From JACRIM01 sp038042195 (lineage in GTDB: Bacteria; Planctomycetota; Phycisphaerae; UBA1845; UTPLA1), in assembly GCA_038042195.1 (NCBI GenBank), contig JBBTET010000013.1, positions 62,001 to 126,000 on the forward strand: DNA of 64,000 nt, written 5' to 3'. The notes beneath the pieces are model-generated. The model was not told the origin of the DNA and ran no database searches. It was given only the letters and a program-made list of their open reading frames with translations. Of the stretch, positions 8,767-17,534 are shown piece after piece. A program made the translations under genes and the position numbers. Positions within the stretch are counted from its first letter, which is position 1; the number at the start of each line of letters is the position of its first letter.

Positions 8767-10020
8767 ATGAATGGTTTGACTGCGACAACGAGAGACCGCC
8801 GACTCCGATGGGCAGTCGGCCTGATCGCCGCGATGGTCTATCTGGCAACGCCGGAGTTGATGCGAGTCAGCCATCCCGACAGCGACCACTTTCCCAAATT
8901 GGCTCGGGCGTTTCTTGCGGGGCGCATCAGCATTCCGCTCAGTAACGATCCAGGGTTTCGCACGAACGAATTGATCCCGTCGGCGAATGGAGACGCGTAC
9001 TACTGCGCCTATCCGCCGCTACCGGCCGTGTTGTTGATGCCGTTCGTGGCCCTGTTCGGCACGGCCGCAAGTTGCCTGTGGATCACGCGATTGATGAGCG
9101 CGATCAACGTCATGCTCTTCGACGCGGTCGCCTGTCGGTGGTCCGGCACACAGAAGCAGCCCCCGCTTTCACTTGGAGCCAGATTGGCGTTCGACGCCCT
9201 CTTTGCCTTCGGCACGACGACCTGGCACGTCGCTCGCGTCGGTGGCGACTGGCAACTGGCGCATGCAGTGACGCTCGCAGGCGGGTTGTTGGCGGCGTAT
9301 GAATTGCTTGGGGCCGCGCGGCCGATTCGGCTCGGTGCGTGCATAGCCATCGTGTTGCTGACGCGCCCCACGGCGGCACTGGGATGTTGCTTTTGTCTTC
9401 TACCGTTCATCCGGCGTCGGAATGTTCACTCGTTGCTCAAGCTCATGTTCATTCCGGGCATCGCGTGTGCGATGCTCGGTCTCTATAACGCCGCGCGATT
9501 TGGTAGTCCGTTCGACTTTGGCTATGGTCGAATGATCCTCGTCGGCGAGGGCCGTGAGTTAATGTTGCGGTATGGGCAATTCCATCCGCATTTCATCTTG
9601 CGGAACCTGTTCTGGTTTTTCGCCGCGCCGCCGTGGCTGATGGAGACGGGTGCGATTCCAATTGGCTACGATCCGCGCGGAATGAGCGTCTTCATCGCGA
9701 CACCGGCATTGCTCTACGGCGTGGTTGCACTGATTCGAAAATGGAAAGAGCCGCTGGTGCGGGACTCGGCCATCAGCGTTGCATTGGCGTCGGTACCGCT
9801 ACTTCTTTATTTCAACACCGGTTACTGGCAGTTCGGCCACCGCTTCTCGATGGATTATCTCGCCGCGGCGATGGTGCTGGTCATGATCGGTATGGGGCCA
9901 AAACCTTCTCGACTCGCGGTTGCGCTCGTCTGGCTATCGGTCCTTATCCACTTGGCAGGCTTGTGGCTTCCACCGACGCGGATTCCCGTTCCCGAATGGA
10001 TTACTGGAACCGTGGCTTGA
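8767..10020 (+). CDS. Polytopic inner-membrane protein, possibly GT-C-type glycosyltransferase
   Basis: 417 residues from the ATG at 8767 (GGAG eight bases upstream); an ATG at 8737 is a near-equal alternative. About nine hydrophobic helices are visible, beginning with AVGLIAAMVYLATPEL. A periplasmic-loop segment reads AYYCAYPPLPAVLLMPFVA; the YPPLPA pattern is frequent in GT39/GT87-like polyprenol-phosphate-sugar transferases. The first loop has DSDHFPK, which could supply acidic residues. Assignment to GT-C is an inference; membrane location is secure. Divergent from the HAD/gpsA pair. Confidence 0.6.
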   Translation: MNGLTATTRDRRLRWAVGLIAAMVYLATPELMRVSHPDSDHFPKLARAFLAGRISIPLSNDPGFRTNELIPSANGDAYYCAYPPLPAVLLMPFVALFGTAASCLWITRLMSAINVMLFDAVACRWSGTQKQPPLSLGARLAFDALFAFGTTTWHVARVGGDWQLAHAVTLAGGLLAAYELLGAARPIRLGACIAIVLLTRPTAALGCCFCLLPFIRRRNVHSLLKLMFIPGIACAMLGLYNAARFGSPFDFGYGRMILVGEGRELMLRYGQFHPHFILRNLFWFFAAPPWLMETGAIPIGYDPRGMSVFIATPALLYGVVALIRKWKEPLVRDSAISVALASVPLLLYFNTGYWQFGHRFSMDYLAAAMVLVMIGMGPKPSRLAVALVWLSVLIHLAGLWLPPTRIPVPEWITGTVA

Positions 10021-10063
10021 GGATGAAGGAATCGGCCCGTATCTCCGATGTTCGTAAATGGAA

Positions 10064-10083
10064 CACAGCCGCCCTCGGCGGTG
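10064..10083 (+). repeat. Dispersed palindromic repeat, copy A
   Basis: CACAGCCG-CCCT-CGGCGGTG, a hairpin with one arm mismatch, followed by TTT. The same core occurs at 11864-11883 and 24884-24902. It lies between the membrane protein and the PilZ gene and would be translated if the latter began upstream of its chosen GTG. Confidence 0.7.
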
Positions 10084-10131
10084 TTTCGCGAAGCAATTCT
10101 TACCAGTAGGTGCTTTCCGGGGGGAACTCAG

Positions 10132-10635
10132 GTGGCGTCAGACGATCCGCACAATCCCATCGAGAATCTGCTGAACGTACTGGACGAAGCCGCCTTGCAG
10201 TGGCAGGTCGGTCTGGCGGCGGAAACGTCGTGGCAGTGTCGGCGCGACAAATGGCGACGGCCCTTTCGCGTGCCGTGTGAAGTCTGGGCCATGACCGGCA
10301 CCAACGGCATGTTGAAGCATCAGGGTGCCCACACTCGCAATATCTCCGAACGCGGCGTGGCCCTGCTGGCCGCGGACCCCGTGCTGAAGGGGATGCCGGT
10401 GGAGATTCGCATCAGTGTTGCGAGTCGTCCGCGAATACACCTCGCCGGCTTGGTCGCGTACTGCCGGTCGACGGTACACGATATGCAGGAGATCGGCGTG
10501 TCGTTGAAGGTGCAGCAAGGCTCGCCAGTCTTTCACAACAACCCGATGGGCGCGATTGCCACCCTATCCTGGCTACGCGATGCGATGCGCAATATGCCCG
10601 CGCAATCGCGGGTCAAGCATTCATCTCATTCATGA
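10132..10635 (+). CDS. PilZ domain protein
   Basis: 167 residues from a GTG at 10132 preceded by GGGGGGA; an upstream open extension runs through a dispersed repeat and is rejected as leader. The PilZ pattern is visible: an arginine-rich strand (KWRRPFRVPCEVWA, about residues 40-55), then TRNISERGVALLA and a C-terminal MQEIGVSLKV. PilZ domains bind cyclic di-GMP through the RxxxR and S/NxxxG elements. Here R-R-x-F-R and NISERG fit, though the second motif is a variant. There are no obvious partner domains. It is convergent with smpB, 12 bases apart. Confidence 0.75.
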   Translation: MASDDPHNPIENLLNVLDEAALQWQVGLAAETSWQCRRDKWRRPFRVPCEVWAMTGTNGMLKHQGAHTRNISERGVALLAADPVLKGMPVEIRISVASRPRIHLAGLVAYCRSTVHDMQEIGVSLKVQQGSPVFHNNPMGAIATLSWLRDAMRNMPAQSRVKHSSHS

Positions 10636-10647
10636 GGGTTGGCACGT

Positions 10648-11130
10648 TTACATGCCGCCGCGGCGTTGCGCGCGGGACATGTCTTTTTTGTCCTGCTTGG
10701 CGCGTTCGTCCTGTCGTTTGTCGCCATGGGTTTTGCCTCGAGCGAGTGCCAGCTCCACCTTGGCGCGACCGTTCTTAAAGTAGACCGCCAACGGCACGAT
10801 GGTCTGCCCTTTGATCTGCACTTTCGCCAAAAGCTTTTTGATCTCGCGCCGGTGAAGGAGCAGTTGTTTGGGACGTTTGGGGTCGTGGTTGTTGTGGCTG
10901 CCCATTTTGTAAGGCTGGATTTGGAAGTTCATGAGGAAGGCCTCGTTGCCGGTGATCCGGGCAAAGGCCTCATTTAGGCTGGCATCCCCTGCCCGCAGAC
11001 TTTTCACTTCGGTTCCCTTCAGGGCCATCCCGGCTTCGACGGTTTCAAGGATTTCAAAGCTGAAACGGGCTTTTTTGTTCAGCAGGCGGGGGGCATGCTG
11101 ATCGGACCCTTTTTTCGTATCTTTGGCCAT
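10648..11130 (-). CDS. smpB: SsrA-binding protein SmpB
   Basis: 160 residues, normal length. It binds tmRNA and carries it to stalled ribosomes for trans-translation. Family segments seen: LLNKKARFSFEILETVEAGM, LKGTEVKSLRAG, GNEAFLMNFQIQPY, KLLAKVQIKGQTIVPLAVYF and the basic C-terminal tail (GDKRQDERAKQDKKD) that enters the mRNA channel. Upstream, TTGTTT and TAAGAT with a 17-base spacer form a weak promoter candidate. It is divergent from the ECF sigma gene. No ssrA gene was found in the window. Confidence 0.95.
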   Translation of the reverse strand: MAKDTKKGSDQHAPRLLNKKARFSFEILETVEAGMALKGTEVKSLRAGDASLNEAFARITGNEAFLMNFQIQPYKMGSHNNHDPKRPKQLLLHRREIKKLLAKVQIKGQTIVPLAVYFKNGRAKVELALARGKTHGDKRQDERAKQDKKDMSRAQRRGGM

Positions 11131-11202
11131 GGCAACATCTTATGAAAATTTCCCCCCTCAAACAACCGATATATTTCATGCAGCGCACTCGCCGAAACAA
11201 GG

Positions 11203-11208
11203 TATAAT
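11203..11208 (+). promoter_or_regulatory. Perfect TATAAT -10 element ahead of the ECF sigma gene
   Basis: A perfect TATAAT sits 12 bases before the ATG at 11221. No good -35 hexamer is found 16-18 bases upstream. If used, transcription would begin only a few bases before the start codon, giving a very short leader that would still include part of AGGTGA. Confidence 0.35.
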
Positions 11209-11220
11209 TAGGTGACAGCC

Positions 11221-11856
11221 ATGGACCAGCCAACCGCCGGCGACGGGCGACTGACGCAACTGGAAGAGCGGCGTCTGATCGAGCGTGCCCAAAAGGGATG
11301 CGCCACGAGTGCGCACTCGCTGATCGCGGCCCATCAGGATCGTCTGCACGCATTTGTCTGGCGGCTGGTGCGCAGTCGGGATGACGCCGAGGAGATTTGT
11401 CAGGACGCCTTCCTCCGCGCGTTTAGTGCACTCGATTCCTTCAACTTCACCTACCGATTCAGCACGTGGCTCTTCACGATTGGTTACCGGCTCAGCCTCA
11501 ACTGCATGCGCCGTCGCAAGAGCTACTCCGGCGACGTGGATTTCAGCGCATTTTCGGCCGATGGTGCCCGCGACTCTGTCGCGGACGGCGTGGCCAATAC
11601 CGACGAGGCCGTGCGACTGCAAAAAACTATTTGGGAAAACGTCGATCAACTGACACCGCAACAGCGGGCGACGGTATTACTCTTCTATAAGGAGTCGCTC
11701 AGTTGCCAGGAGATCGGCGACGTCCTCGGGATGCCGGCGGCCACGGTGAAGAGCCACCTGCATCGTGCCCGAGCGCGGCTCAAGGACTTGCTCGAAGGCA
11801 ATCTCGGCGAGGACTGGACGAATGTCCGGTTCGGTGCCGCCGGCGGAAACGCCTGA
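11221..11856 (+). CDS. ECF-type RNA polymerase sigma factor
   Basis: 211 residues from the ATG at 11221 (AGGTGA five bases upstream). Sigma region 2 is clear: DDAEEICQDAFLRAFSALDS, FSTWLFTIGYRLSLNCMRRR. Region 4 reads LTPQQRATVLLFYKESLSCQ, EIGDVLGMPAATVKSHLHRA. There is no extra domain. The next gene encodes a zinc-finger anti-sigma factor with a transmembrane helix, and the one after that a secreted PDZ protein, so this looks like an envelope-responsive sigma module. A dispersed hairpin separates the sigma and anti-sigma genes. Confidence 0.92.
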   Translation: MDQPTAGDGRLTQLEERRLIERAQKGCATSAHSLIAAHQDRLHAFVWRLVRSRDDAEEICQDAFLRAFSALDSFNFTYRFSTWLFTIGYRLSLNCMRRRKSYSGDVDFSAFSADGARDSVADGVANTDEAVRLQKTIWENVDQLTPQQRATVLLFYKESLSCQEIGDVLGMPAATVKSHLHRARARLKDLLEGNLGEDWTNVRFGAAGGNA

Positions 11857-11863
11857 TACGGAG

Positions 11864-11883
11864 CACAGCCGCCCTCGGCTGTG
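11864..11883 (+). repeat. Dispersed palindromic repeat, copy B
   Basis: Perfect 8-bp arms CACAGCCG and CGGCTGTG around CCCT, located between the sigma stop (11856) and the anti-sigma start (11902). As RNA it would form a stable hairpin in the intercistronic region and could stabilise or attenuate the message. Copies A and C share the core. Confidence 0.75.
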
Positions 11884-11901
11884 GAAGACGGAGTTAGACA
11901 C

Positions 11902-12540
11902 ATGCCCCTCACCTGCCGACACATCCGACAGCTTCACGACAACTTCGTGGACAGCGAGCTGTCACCGAGCCTCACGGCCGAGGTCCATGCCCATTTGCTG
12001 CAATGCCCCGAGTGTCGGCGACAGGTTCAGATGCTCCGCACCGTCGGCGACATGATCGCCCGCGATGACACGGCTCCGTCGCTCTCATCGGATTTCGCGT
12101 CGAAGGTCGTTGCACAGCTTCCGCAGGTTCGCGGCGATGTTGATAGCTTTGATCGACGCTGGGGCCGACGGCTCACGTTCAACCGCGTGCTCTTCCCGGC
12201 GTTGGCGGCGTCGCTGTTCATTGCCATTGTCATCTGGCCACGACAGGAGTCGGGCAACGGCACAAAGGTGGCCGGTGCGTCGGCGATGAAGTCGGTCGTC
12301 GATCCGACGATGGAGGCCGTGGCAGGCACGAAGAAGGCCGCCGAGAGCCTGAACACGCTGCTGACGATCTCGGTGGATCAGGCCCGCAGCGACGTTCGCG
12401 AAGGCATGGACAAGGTGGAGCAACTCCGCCGCACGTCGTCCGAGCCGCTGTCGTTCACCTCGATCCTGCTCCAACCATTCAACGAGCTGCCCCAACCGGT
12501 CGAGCAGCCGGACGCGAAGGATGGGAAGGTTCGGTTCTAG
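11902..12540 (+). CDS. Zinc-finger anti-sigma factor, membrane-anchored
   Basis: 212 residues. The N-terminal zf-HC2 domain contains HAHLLQCPECRRQ (HxxxxxCxxC) after an upstream CRHIRQLHD helix, as in ECF anti-sigma factors. One transmembrane helix (VLFPALAASLFIAIVIW, about residues 98-114) puts the C-terminal half outside the cytoplasm. It lies 45 bases after an ECF sigma gene and is expected to hold that sigma factor inactive. The ATG at 11902 is chosen; an in-frame GTG at 11881 lies inside a repeat and is rejected. Confidence 0.85.
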   Translation: MPLTCRHIRQLHDNFVDSELSPSLTAEVHAHLLQCPECRRQVQMLRTVGDMIARDDTAPSLSSDFASKVVAQLPQVRGDVDSFDRRWGRRLTFNRVLFPALAASLFIAIVIWPRQESGNGTKVAGASAMKSVVDPTMEAVAGTKKAAESLNTLLTISVDQARSDVREGMDKVEQLRRTSSEPLSFTSILLQPFNELPQPVEQPDAKDGKVRF

Positions 12541-12612
12541 CTCGCAGCGATGATTGCCGCGCGCCGCGAGATTCCCGTTTTCTTAATCATTCGCTCCACA
12601 TACCATGTCGCT

Positions 12613-14619
12613 ATGAATGCTCTTCGACGCATTTGCTGTCGCTGTTCGTTGACCACATTTCTTTTCGTCCTAATGACGGCAGCGCCCTGTCTTGCGCAGA
12701 CAACTGAGTCAGGGTCCATCGCCGACTGGCTCAAGATCGTGCCGGGGGAGGCACACTTTTATGCGGAGATGCGCGACTTGGCCGGCGTGCGGTCGTTGTT
12801 TCGCAATCTGGGCATCTGGGAGACAGTGCGGGAGTTGAGTGAGGCGCAGCCGAAGGGGGCGACGACGCAGCCGTGGCATCGCAAGGCGGAAGAGTTACTG
12901 GGCATGGATGCCGATGCGGCGATTGATCAGATTCTGGGTCGGCGATCGGCGCTGATTGCCACGGAGCCGCAGGATTGGCAGAGCGGTGTGTTGCTCGCGG
13001 AGCTTGCATCGGCGGATGAGCTTGGCCCGTTGCTGAAGCGATGGAAGGCCAAGCCGATGTCCGACGAGGGCGTCGTGAAGCGTTACACACTGGCGGGGGG
13101 GTTGTTGCTGGCGGTGCTGGAGCGCACGATCGCGCTGGGGCCGGCGGATGATCCTGATGGGCTGTGGGGGCGCACGGTGTTGCTACTGTCGGGGCGGCGC
13201 GGGCCGATGCTCGCGGGGCGTTCCGAGTTTGCCGCGCTACGGACGCGACTTTCCACGAATTACCCAGTGTTGCTTTATGTCACCTGGCCCGAGGGGAATC
13301 CGACGGCGGTGGCCGGCTGCTCGCGGCTCTTGGTCGGCGCGTCGGTAACGGGTTCGCAGATCGCTTGTGAGTTGCAAGGGCAACGGGCGACACCGGTGAA
13401 AGACGAGTCGGCGTGCGACGTGAGCTTGTTGGGGGCCTTGCCGGCATCGACGGTGGCGGTGCTGTCGGACACGTTCGACTTTGCCGGGCTGGGCAAGGAG
13501 GCCGGCGCGGGGCGGTTTAATGATGGGGTGTCGTTGCTGACGTTTGCGATAGGCGCATTCTCCGCGCCGGACGGTGCGCCGAGTGATCTCATTGGTCGCA
13601 TGGGGCCGGGGTTCAGCGTCATTGTCGGGCCGGGCAGGAAGGCAATGGCAGGGGAACCGGAGGTGCCGGCGCTAGCGGTGGTGTGTCCGGTGAAGGATGG
13701 CGAGGAGCACGTTCGCCAGCTCGACATTGTGGTTGGGTTTCTTGCGCAGTTGCTTGTTGCGACGACGGTGAAGCCGGGGGAGGAGATGCAGGAAATCTCC
13801 GTCGTCACCAAACCGGTGGGCGACGTGCCGGTGCATCGAATCGACGTGGGGCCTGCCTTGGCGAAGCGGAGCGGATTGGAGGCGCTGAGTCGCGTGGAGC
13901 TTTGCTGGTGTTTGGTGGATGGGCGACTGCTTCTGGGGACGTCGGTCGCACAACTCGATGAGATCGTGCAGGCGTCGCACGGGAAAGCGGCTCGCATTGA
14001 TGGATTGTCGGCGGTGCGCGGGGCACTCCCGAGCGTGAAGGAATCCGACGAGCCGACGACGGGGCAATGGATATATCTTCGCGGCAGCGCGGCGGCGCGG
14101 ATGCTGAACTCGTGGCTCTCGCACCTATCCACGGATCATCCCGAGATGCTTCAAGAATCCTGGTGGCGGCAGTGGGCGCAGCAGCGCGTCGAGCGTTACA
14201 CGCGCCTGGGTGTCGCGCTGGAGCCGGACCCGAACAGTCCGGTACGGGCCGTGGTGCGCGAGGTGGAGGCTGATTCGCCGGCGCGAAGTTTCCTGCAACC
14301 GGGCGACGTCATTCTTGCGGCGGGTGGCCGAGCACTGGCAACGACGCGACCGGCGCACGAGGTGGCGCAGCGGTATCGGGATCGCGGAGGGTCGAGGCGG
14401 TTCGAGCTGCGCGTGCTGCGGGCGGGTGAGACGCGCGACGTACAGATTCCGGTGCAGCCAACCAACGCTCTCGATCTCGAAGGGTTTGACCCGATCGACG
14501 CGCTTCGGCGGATCGTCACGCTCACGCGGCGCGTCGACACGCTCACAGTTCAGCGATTCACCGGCCAGCCGGACCGCCTGACCGCGCGGCTCACGATTCG
14601 GTGGAGCGACACCAAGTAG
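12613..14619 (+). CDS. Secreted protein with C-terminal PDZ domain
   Basis: 668 residues from the ATG at 12613, giving a signal peptide that ends APCLA-QT. The long middle part has no recognised family; it contains strand/helix patterns with repeated references to internal ratios of hydrophobic strands and no obvious catalytic triad. A PDZ domain lies near residues 535-620 (GVALEPDPNSPVRAVVREVE, then FLQPGDVILAAGGRAL). PDZ domains bind exposed C-termini and occur in envelope stress signalling. Its position after the sigma/anti-sigma pair suggests an envelope sensor or target of that sigma factor. There is no HtrA-type serine protease motif. Confidence 0.65.
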   Translation: MNALRRICCRCSLTTFLFVLMTAAPCLAQTTESGSIADWLKIVPGEAHFYAEMRDLAGVRSLFRNLGIWETVRELSEAQPKGATTQPWHRKAEELLGMDADAAIDQILGRRSALIATEPQDWQSGVLLAELASADELGPLLKRWKAKPMSDEGVVKRYTLAGGLLLAVLERTIALGPADDPDGLWGRTVLLLSGRRGPMLAGRSEFAALRTRLSTNYPVLLYVTWPEGNPTAVAGCSRLLVGASVTGSQIACELQGQRATPVKDESACDVSLLGALPASTVAVLSDTFDFAGLGKEAGAGRFNDGVSLLTFAIGAFSAPDGAPSDLIGRMGPGFSVIVGPGRKAMAGEPEVPALAVVCPVKDGEEHVRQLDIVVGFLAQLLVATTVKPGEEMQEISVVTKPVGDVPVHRIDVGPALAKRSGLEALSRVELCWCLVDGRLLLGTSVAQLDEIVQASHGKAARIDGLSAVRGALPSVKESDEPTTGQWIYLRGSAAARMLNSWLSHLSTDHPEMLQESWWRQWAQQRVERYTRLGVALEPDPNSPVRAVVREVEADSPARSFLQPGDVILAAGGRALATTRPAHEVAQRYRDRGGSRRFELRVLRAGETRDVQIPVQPTNALDLEGFDPIDALRRIVTLTRRVDTLTVQRFTGQPDRLTARLTIRWSDTK

Positions 14620-14627
14620 TTCACTTC

Positions 14628-16862
14628 TTACGCTTCCGGCTTGCGATCCACCAAATGCTTTTTGAAGTGATTCACGATTCGCTCGTTGAGGCGGATGTTC
14701 ACCTCCGGCTCGGGGACCATGTGGGTGAAGCCTGGGAGGATGAGCACGTCACAGGGCTTGCCGGCGCGGAACAGAGACTCGGCCATCTTCATGGTGTGCG
14801 TGAAGTAGACGTTGTCGTCGGTAGTGCCGTGGATCAGGAGCAGCGGGCGGCGCAGCTGGGATGCGTAGCTGAGGGCGTTGCAGTTCTGGTAGCCGTCGGC
14901 GTTGGCGCTGGGCAGGCCCATGTAGCGCTCGGTGTAATGTGTGTCGTAGTCGGCCCAATCAATGACCGGCGCGCCGGCGACGGCGCAGTGGAACACGTCG
15001 GGGCGCTTGAGCACGGCCATCGCGGAGAAGTAGCCGCCGAAGGACCAGCCGTAGATGCCGACGCGGGCGAGGTCCATTTCCTTGAACATTGCACCGAGCG
15101 CCAACACGCCGGCGGCCTGATCTTCAAGAGCGGGGTCGATGAGGTTCCAAGAAATTGCACGCTCCCATTCGCGGCCGCGATGCATGGTGCCGCGCCCATC
15201 GATGGAGACTACGATGAACCCCTGATCGGCCATCCATTGCTGTCGCAGATAGCCGCGCGCCGATGAATGCACGACATTGGAATGCGGTCCGCCATAGACA
15301 GAGGCGAGCACGGGGTATTTGCGACCGGCAACGAAGTCGCGCGGGCGCACGATGGAGGCGTGCATGGTTCTTGCGCCGGTGGAGACCGTGGTCATTTGCA
15401 CTTTGGGGATGAACGGCGGGTCTTCGGCGACGGAGGGCATTTCGTGGCGCACGGTGGCGTCGCGGCCGCGAACGACCTGGCGGCTGGTGCCGTCGAGGAG
15501 CGAGGCGAATTCGATCCAGGTGTTGCCGTCGCGGGAGAACTTGCCGCCGTGGGAGCCGCGGCCGTCTGTGAGGGCGACGATTTCGCCACGGTCGATGGAG
15601 ACGCGATAGAGGTGTGATTGCGTGGGATCGTCGCTGGCGGAGAGGATGATTTCACGGCGGGGGCGGTCTACGGCGACGACGCCGGCGAGTTTCCTCGGGC
15701 CTTGCGAGATCGGTTTGACGAGCGAGCCGTCGGCGCGGCGCAGCTCCAGTTGCCACTCGCCGGTGCGTTCGCTGGTCCAGAGGAACTCTTTTCCATCGGC
15801 GAGCCAGCGGGGCATGTCGGAGTCGAGATTGATCCAGGCGGCGTCGGTTTCTTTGAGCAGTTGCGTGAGCTTGCCGGTGGTGGGGTCGACGAGATAGAGA
15901 ACGGCCTCGCGCTGGTCGCGCGTCTGAACATAGACGGTGAGCGGGGCGTCCTTGCCCCAATGCACGGCGGCCATGTAGGGATACTTCTCTCGATCCCAAT
16001 CAATCCAGGTCGGCGAGCCGCCGGTGACGGAGACGACGCCGAGGCGGACCTTCGAATTGGTCTTGCCGGCACGCGGGTAGCGCCAGCCCTGCGGAGCGCT
16101 TTCGGGGTGACGGGCGTCGGCGATGTAGAGTTTTTCGACGTCTTTTTGGTCGCTCTCTTCAAAGGCCAGCCACTGCGAATCGCCGCTCCACCAGTAGCCG
16201 GTGTGGCGGTCCATTTCTTCGGCGGCCACGAACTCGGCTTCGCCGTGGGTGAGGTCGTCAGAGCCGCCCGTGGTGACGGCGGTCTCTTTGTTGCTTGCGA
16301 GGTCGAAGACGTAGAGGTCGTGATTGCGAACGCAGGCGATCTTGGTTCCGTCGGGGGAAAAGCGCGGGTCCATGGCCGGGCCGGCGTCGCTCTTGGGGAT
16401 CGGCGTGACTTTGCCGTCGCTGCGGCGGACGACGTAGAGCTGGCCGCTGAGAGAGACGAGTAGTTGCGCGCCATCCTCGGAGAGTTGGTAGGAGGTGAAG
16501 CCTTTGGTGCTGACGCGCATGCGTTCGCGTCTGGCTTTTTCCTCGGCGGTGAGATTCTCTTGCGCGCCCTGGAGAATATCCTCGGCGCGGAGGAGGCCGC
16601 GGACTTCGCCGGTGGTGGTGTTCATCTCGTAAAGATTACGAACCACGTCGCGCGGTCCGCTGCGGAGAAAGATGGCCACGCTGCCGTCGGGGGTCAGATC
16701 CACACCGCTGGGTTGGCCGCAAGAGTAGCCGCGGGTTTCGGTGTAGTCCTTGAGGAAGGTGGTGTCGAGGGTATGGACGACGGGCGGCTGAGGGGAGCCG
16801 CATGCTCCAAGTAGGGGACAGAGTAGCAGACCCAGGACGCGGGAGACTTTTCGATGGAGCAT
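14628..16862 (-). CDS. S9 family peptidase (dipeptidyl-peptidase IV-like) lipoprotein
   Basis: 744 residues. The N-terminus carries a lipobox (PLLGAC), so it is probably an outer-membrane or periplasmic lipoprotein. The first two thirds form a beta-propeller (DPP-IV N-terminal domain; FSPDGTKIACVRNHDLYVFD). The C-terminal alpha/beta hydrolase has the nucleophile YGWSFGGYFS, the Asp in LIHGTTDDNVY and the His in PGFTHMV. The triad is complete, so it should cleave dipeptides, likely after proline, from extracytoplasmic peptides. The ATG at 16862 has GAGGTGATTC upstream. Convergent with the PDZ protein gene, 8 bases apart. Confidence 0.92.
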   Translation of the reverse strand: MLHRKVSRVLGLLLCPLLGACGSPQPPVVHTLDTTFLKDYTETRGYSCGQPSGVDLTPDGSVAIFLRSGPRDVVRNLYEMNTTTGEVRGLLRAEDILQGAQENLTAEEKARRERMRVSTKGFTSYQLSEDGAQLLVSLSGQLYVVRRSDGKVTPIPKSDAGPAMDPRFSPDGTKIACVRNHDLYVFDLASNKETAVTTGGSDDLTHGEAEFVAAEEMDRHTGYWWSGDSQWLAFEESDQKDVEKLYIADARHPESAPQGWRYPRAGKTNSKVRLGVVSVTGGSPTWIDWDREKYPYMAAVHWGKDAPLTVYVQTRDQREAVLYLVDPTTGKLTQLLKETDAAWINLDSDMPRWLADGKEFLWTSERTGEWQLELRRADGSLVKPISQGPRKLAGVVAVDRPRREIILSASDDPTQSHLYRVSIDRGEIVALTDGRGSHGGKFSRDGNTWIEFASLLDGTSRQVVRGRDATVRHEMPSVAEDPPFIPKVQMTTVSTGARTMHASIVRPRDFVAGRKYPVLASVYGGPHSNVVHSSARGYLRQQWMADQGFIVVSIDGRGTMHRGREWERAISWNLIDPALEDQAAGVLALGAMFKEMDLARVGIYGWSFGGYFSAMAVLKRPDVFHCAVAGAPVIDWADYDTHYTERYMGLPSANADGYQNCNALSYASQLRRPLLLIHGTTDDNVYFTHTMKMAESLFRAGKPCDVLILPGFTHMVPEPEVNIRLNERIVNHFKKHLVDRKPEA

Positions 16863-17054
16863 GAATCACCTCGGAAGTAGGAACGGGACGGGGGGTACTA
16901 TAGTCCGCGTTGGGTAGATTCCGAAGTTGGGTGGCGGTCGGTGCGAGAGAGTGGATTCCGTAGAGGTAGGTGCGAGACAGGGAATCCCGCACCAGCGGAG
17001 TTCGATCCATTTACTTCACGGCGTTCGTCGCGTGGAGTGTGTTGGCAGTTTCAA

Positions 17055-17264
17055 TCAGCCGCCGAGGGGGGTGTACTTCACCAGGTCGGCGAGGAGGTCG
17101 AGGCCGGGGCCGATCGATGGGGTGCCGGTCAGGGCGCCGGTGAGCGAGAGGCCGGTGCCGAGGAGATCGGCGGCGGTGACGCAGCTCATGCCGCCGAAGA
17201 GGACTCCGGCGGTGAGGACCAGGGTGACACGTTTGAGCAAAGAGAGTTTTCGGCGAGTCATCAT
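17055..17264 (-). CDS. Small exported hypothetical protein
   Basis: 69 residues from tandem ATGs at 17264/17261. A basic start (MMTRRKLSLLKR) precedes a hydrophobic stretch (VTLVLTAGVLFGGMSC) that ends at a cysteine, so a signal peptide or lipoprotein signal is likely. The short mature part is LLGTGLSLTGALTG... with glycine-, leucine- and threonine-rich sequence and no charged core. No family recognised. A TTGACA sits about 105 bases upstream. Confidence 0.5.
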   Translation of the reverse strand: MMTRRKLSLLKRVTLVLTAGVLFGGMSCVTAADLLGTGLSLTGALTGTPSIGPGLDLLADLVKYTPLGG

Positions 17265-17342
17265 GTCAGACTCCGTTCTGCGGCACATTGCGACTGTTCC
17301 ACTCGCGCCGCGTATTCCTTTGGACCCTTTGACCACGAGGGT

Positions 17343-17373
17343 ATATCAGAAGGGCATCCAAAAGCGGTGTCAA
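17343..17373 (-). promoter_or_regulatory. Candidate promoter for the small exported protein
   Basis: On the minus strand a perfect TTGACA (17368-17373) is followed 19 bases later by TGATAT (17343-17348). Spacing is two bases longer than ideal. The segment is AT-rich against its surroundings. Confidence 0.3.
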
Positions 17374-17492
17374 TACAGAATCTTAACTCTTTCTTTGGAA
17401 AGGCTTTACATCTGTTTTTGAGCGCGGAATGGTTGGTCAGATTTGGCCGCGATCTATCGAGCCTCTTACCCTGCATCGGCAAGTTTGGCCTG

Positions 17493-17508
17493 AATTGGCC
17501 AGCCAATT
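17493..17508. repeat. Perfect palindrome AATTGGC-CA-GCCAATT
   Basis: A 16-base inverted repeat lies about 27 bases past the end of the GAF-SpoIIE gene and upstream of the small exported gene. No T-run follows on either strand, so it is more like an operator than a terminator. There is no known binding protein. Confidence 0.45.
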
Positions 17509-17534
17509 GGCACGGGAGGGGTGACCGGGGCACC

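Noticed and set aside
13275..14132. 285-codon open frame on the minus strand opposite the PDZ protein
   Set aside because: Serine/proline-rich antisense translation; no supporting start or domain.
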